A stretch of DNA of 64,000 bases from NCBI RefSeq assembly GCF_002575655.3, contig NC_053036.3, positions 194,154,788 through 194,218,787 on the forward strand. The letters run 5' to 3'. The position numbers were made by a program, and so were the translations under genes. Below are positions 61,699-64,000 of this stretch, one piece after another; positions within the stretch are counted from its first letter, which is position 1; every line of letters starts with the position of its first letter. The DNA comes from Aegilops tauschii subsp. strangulata. Lineage: Eukaryota; Streptophyta; Magnoliopsida; Poales; Poaceae. The notes under the pieces are model-generated. The model was given only the letters and a program-made list of their open reading frames with translations, made no database searches and was not told the DNA's origin.

Positions 61699-62575
61699 TC
61701 TATCGGCAGTCCAATGGCTAAAATTCTAACAACTCCATTCCCTGTGCTTCCTGTAAAGGAAAGGCGCCAGTCAATACAGGACACATTGAAGAAAATCCTA
61801 CAAGACTCTAAGGCTGGCCATAGTGGGGGTAACATAAGTAGTAGCATGCTCTTGGGACACACAAACATGCTTATGTGGCAGTCAATTAAAGAAGAGAGAG
61901 ATGATTATAGTAATATAGGTAGATACCGTAACATAATAAATGTTATGCTACTATGGGTCATGCATGACAATAAATAAGACCACCTATGATACTAATCTAT
62001 GTTACTATGCACTATGGATGTAGTATCATACACTAGTATCATGCATATCATATGCATGATACTAGTATATGATACTTCCCACTATGACCAGCCTAAGAAG
62101 ATGATGCATCTGCCTTTGTTGTCACACGTTTTGAAGTTAATGAAGCTCCTACGTTGAAAACTGCAAAGATGGCACTGCCATTAACATCTTTGGTGTTTAC
62201 AGTGCTGAAAGTTTTATTTTTGCCACTTTGAATTCAGACATGGACATGGGTAGTAAATCTGAATGCGTTATTTCACCTGAGTTCCAATGCCAAGGAATAT
62301 ACTCTCTCGAAAATAAAAGAAATAAAAAATTAAACAGCCATGAAAAGCCTGTGGTAATGACTAATGACCCGTCTAAATAGGAAAAACCCATGTGCCCATG
62401 CACAAACACCAGAATATATTTTGTTGGTCAATATTCCTACTTGGACCAAATCATGGAAGAGTCAAGAGTGCTACTATAATTTTCGAGGAGAGTTTTTATG
62501 GCTAGCAATCAACGAAGCATGCACGCCTGGCCCGGTCATCACCAGACTTTGAACTCGTATAATTCTCTGTTCACT
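61699..62575 (-). pseudogene. Partial duplicate of the CRK gene (exon 2 start and intron 1)
   Basis: 61750 to 61699 matches the start of CRK exon 2 (GSTGN, then VRILAI.LPI) after a conserved TTTACAG acceptor. 61751..61780 matches the adjoining intron. 62338..62570 matches CRK intron 1 at about 58751..59003, including CATGGAAGAGTCAAGAGTGCT. Orientation is the same as in the intact gene. Exon 1 and all kinase exons are missing on either side, so this is a fragment. A MITE and extra sequence enlarge the intron part. Confidence 0.7.
61812..62093. mobile_element. Harbinger/Tourist-type MITE
   Basis: 282 bp with inverted ends GGCTGGCCATAGTGGG and CCCACTATGACCAGCC (one mismatch), flanked by TAA on both sides (61809..61811 and 62094..62096). 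The 3-bp TAA duplication fits PIF/Harbinger. It has no coding capacity. It lies in the intron-derived part of the CRK fragment and is absent from intron 1 of the intact gene. Confidence 0.75.
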
Positions 62576-63245
62576 TCCGCTTCGGTAGACCCCCTCCAAC
62601 ACAAGGACGGCTAAAATTGTTCCATACCCCTTCATAACGGAGGGCACGATGGGCAAAACTTGAAAAGAGGCCGCCCGCCCGCTGTCCCAATCGCAACGTC
62701 TACGTATTCGTATACGCGCCTTGTTTTTTTTCGGCCGGGTCGCCCCGCCAGCGCGCCCACCCCCACGCCCCCACGTCCTACGTTGATTACGCGCCCGCCA
62801 GCGCGCCCGCCCTGCTATGTACGCGCGGATAGGCATGCATGCATGCATGGCGCGGTTACGGGCCCCGCTGCCGCCTGCCGCGCTGCACCCACTCTGCCGC
62901 CTGCCGCCCGCTTCCGCCTCGCCCGCCGCGCCGGCCTGCGGCGCCCGCTTCCGCGTCGCGTCGGCCGCCCCCGCTGAGGCGCTGCCGCCTGCCCCCCGCT
63001 GCCCGCTGCCGCCTCGCCTGCCCCGTGTGCCCCGATGCCTCCTGTCCCCCGCTGCCGCGCTGCCGGCTGCCGCCTCGCCTGCCCCGCGTGCCCCGACGCC
63101 TATCGGTGGGCGCGCCCGCCCAACGCCCCCGACGAGTGCTCCCATAAAGCCGCCCCCGACCCGCGCTCGTCTCACAGAAAACGCCCCGACCCCGCCTCTC
63201 CTCTTAGAAACCGTCCCCGACCCCGCCTCTCCTCTCTCCGGCGCA
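62576..63245. other. GC-rich low-complexity flank, no gene called
   Basis: Very C-rich, with a (GCAT)n run at about 62833..62849 and a partial duplication of CCGCCTCGCCTGCCCCG at about 63010 and 63072. Long ORFs in several frames on both strands reflect composition. Confidence 0.4.
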
Positions 63246-63971
63246 ATGCCTCGTGGACGCGGATGCTTCGGCCGGCGTTGGTTCGGCTGGGGAGGCGGCA
63301 GTGGAGGCGCAGGGAGCAGTCGCCGGGCGGAAGGCGGCGGTGGAGGCGGCGGCAGCGGCGGTGGACGCGTCGGCAGCGGTGGTGGACGCGGCGCCGCGCC
63401 GGGCGGTCTGTGGCCCTCTAGCCTCACCGGGCCGCAGACTGTCGATATCTACTAGCACGACATCCCCGTGCCGCCGTCGTGTCGCCTAGCACACGGCTGG
63501 CACGTGACGAGCACCGGCTATGCCACGCCTGGGCCGGCACAACCCGGTCCATGGAACCCCGAAGGTCGCCTGAACTTTTGGCAAGGCCGCGACTTCGACA
63601 CCGTGGTCACCTTCTACAAGTCTCGGGGCATCCGCGCGGACGCTCCAAACGCGCCCCTCGCGCCCCCCGCCGTCCCGGTCGTGCAGGCCCGTGCCAGTCG
63701 GCGCGCTCGCGCAGGCGCCCCGGCTAATCCCGCCGCCGCGCCCGCTGCTCCATCAGGCGCCCCTGAGTTTCAAATCCCGCCGGAACTGGCGGCGATGCAA
63801 GAGGAGGGCGACCCGTTGGAGTCGCCGGGTTTGATCCGCGCGATCCGGAACTCCACGTCGGAGACCGGTTGGATGCCATCGGCGGATATTGTTGACCCGA
63901 GGGACCCGGCAGACGAGCCGTGTCACGCCCACGATGCGGCTATATCTCCCACGTGTCGAGGCACGACTTAG
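63246..63971 (+). CDS. Gly/Ala-rich ORF of unknown function with one in-frame stop
   Basis: ATG 63246 (MPRGRGCFGRRW) opens a Gly/Arg-rich N-terminus, stops at TAG 63453-63455, and continues in the same frame to TAG 63969-63971 (HDIPVPPSC, HGWHV, TPGP, FWQGRDFDTVV, EEGDPLESPG). A single stop in an otherwise continuous frame suggests either a recent nonsense mutation or an unspliced boundary. The middle reminds me of repeated hypothetical proteins in Triticeae that may be TE-derived. I cannot name a family. The frame ends 29 bases before the window edge. Confidence 0.35.
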
Positions 63972-64000
63972 AGGCATAACCGCATAGTGGTTTTGTCGCA

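Noticed and set aside
62474..63427. 317-codon minus-strand ORF and several plus-strand ORFs of 100-210 codons
   Set aside because: Low-complexity Pro/Arg/Gly/Ala composition in a very GC-rich stretch, open in several frames at once; its tail is CRK intron sequence.

Overview
The window is plant nuclear DNA from a large grass genome, most likely Triticeae (wheat, Aegilops or barley relatives). The evidence is one Angela/BARE-1/WIS-type Copia element with 1.74-kb LTRs, several Gypsy elements with TGATACGTC-type LTR starts, CACTA-like ends, and one spliced host gene with canonical GT-AG introns. More than 50 kb is transposable-element sequence, mostly one deep nest.

Layout, with element names used throughout. 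(A) 465..6309 is a non-autonomous Gypsy element on the minus strand with a single 578-codon ORF. It sits in a tandem duplication, because bases 1..464 repeat 6261..6724 exactly. (T) 6310..8861 is the 3' end of a Tat-like Gypsy element carrying a broken, intron-containing gene in antisense. 8862..11133 and 52755..54190 are the two halves of an older CACTA-like region, including a GRF-zinc-finger-like gene. It was split by (G), an Angela-type Copia element at 11134..52754 with matching GTGTT target-site duplications (TSDs). Inside G lie (B) 17154..24150, a non-autonomous Gypsy relative of A with TSD GTATT; (D) 24888..35075, a complete Athila-lineage Gypsy element with TSD CCAGC; and (C) 35751..51492, a gag-protease-only Gypsy element inside one G LTR. 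C itself contains (E) 36305..42239, a truncated element with a 4.0-kb LTR and two paralogous small ORFs, and (F) 46971..49539, a solo LTR with TSD GAGTC.

Right of the nest come an AT-rich degenerate repeat array (54780..55880), an intact cysteine-rich receptor-like kinase gene (CRK; 7 exons, 60339 to 56855, minus strand), a partial duplicate of that gene carrying a Harbinger-type MITE (61699..62575), and a GC-rich end with a Gly/Ala-rich ORF interrupted by one stop.

Most TE coding regions are broken by stops and frameshifts. The CRK gene is the only clearly intact host gene. A, B and C share structural modules around their ORFs: a tRNA-Asp-type primer binding site, a short hairpin just after the ORF, and repeated copies of the polypurine-tract motif AAGCTTGGGGATGC, two of which are coding in A. 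E carries two dsRNA-binding-domain-like ORFs, each with its own TATA box. These are the most promising under-described features. Family names below lineage level are tentative because no database was searched.
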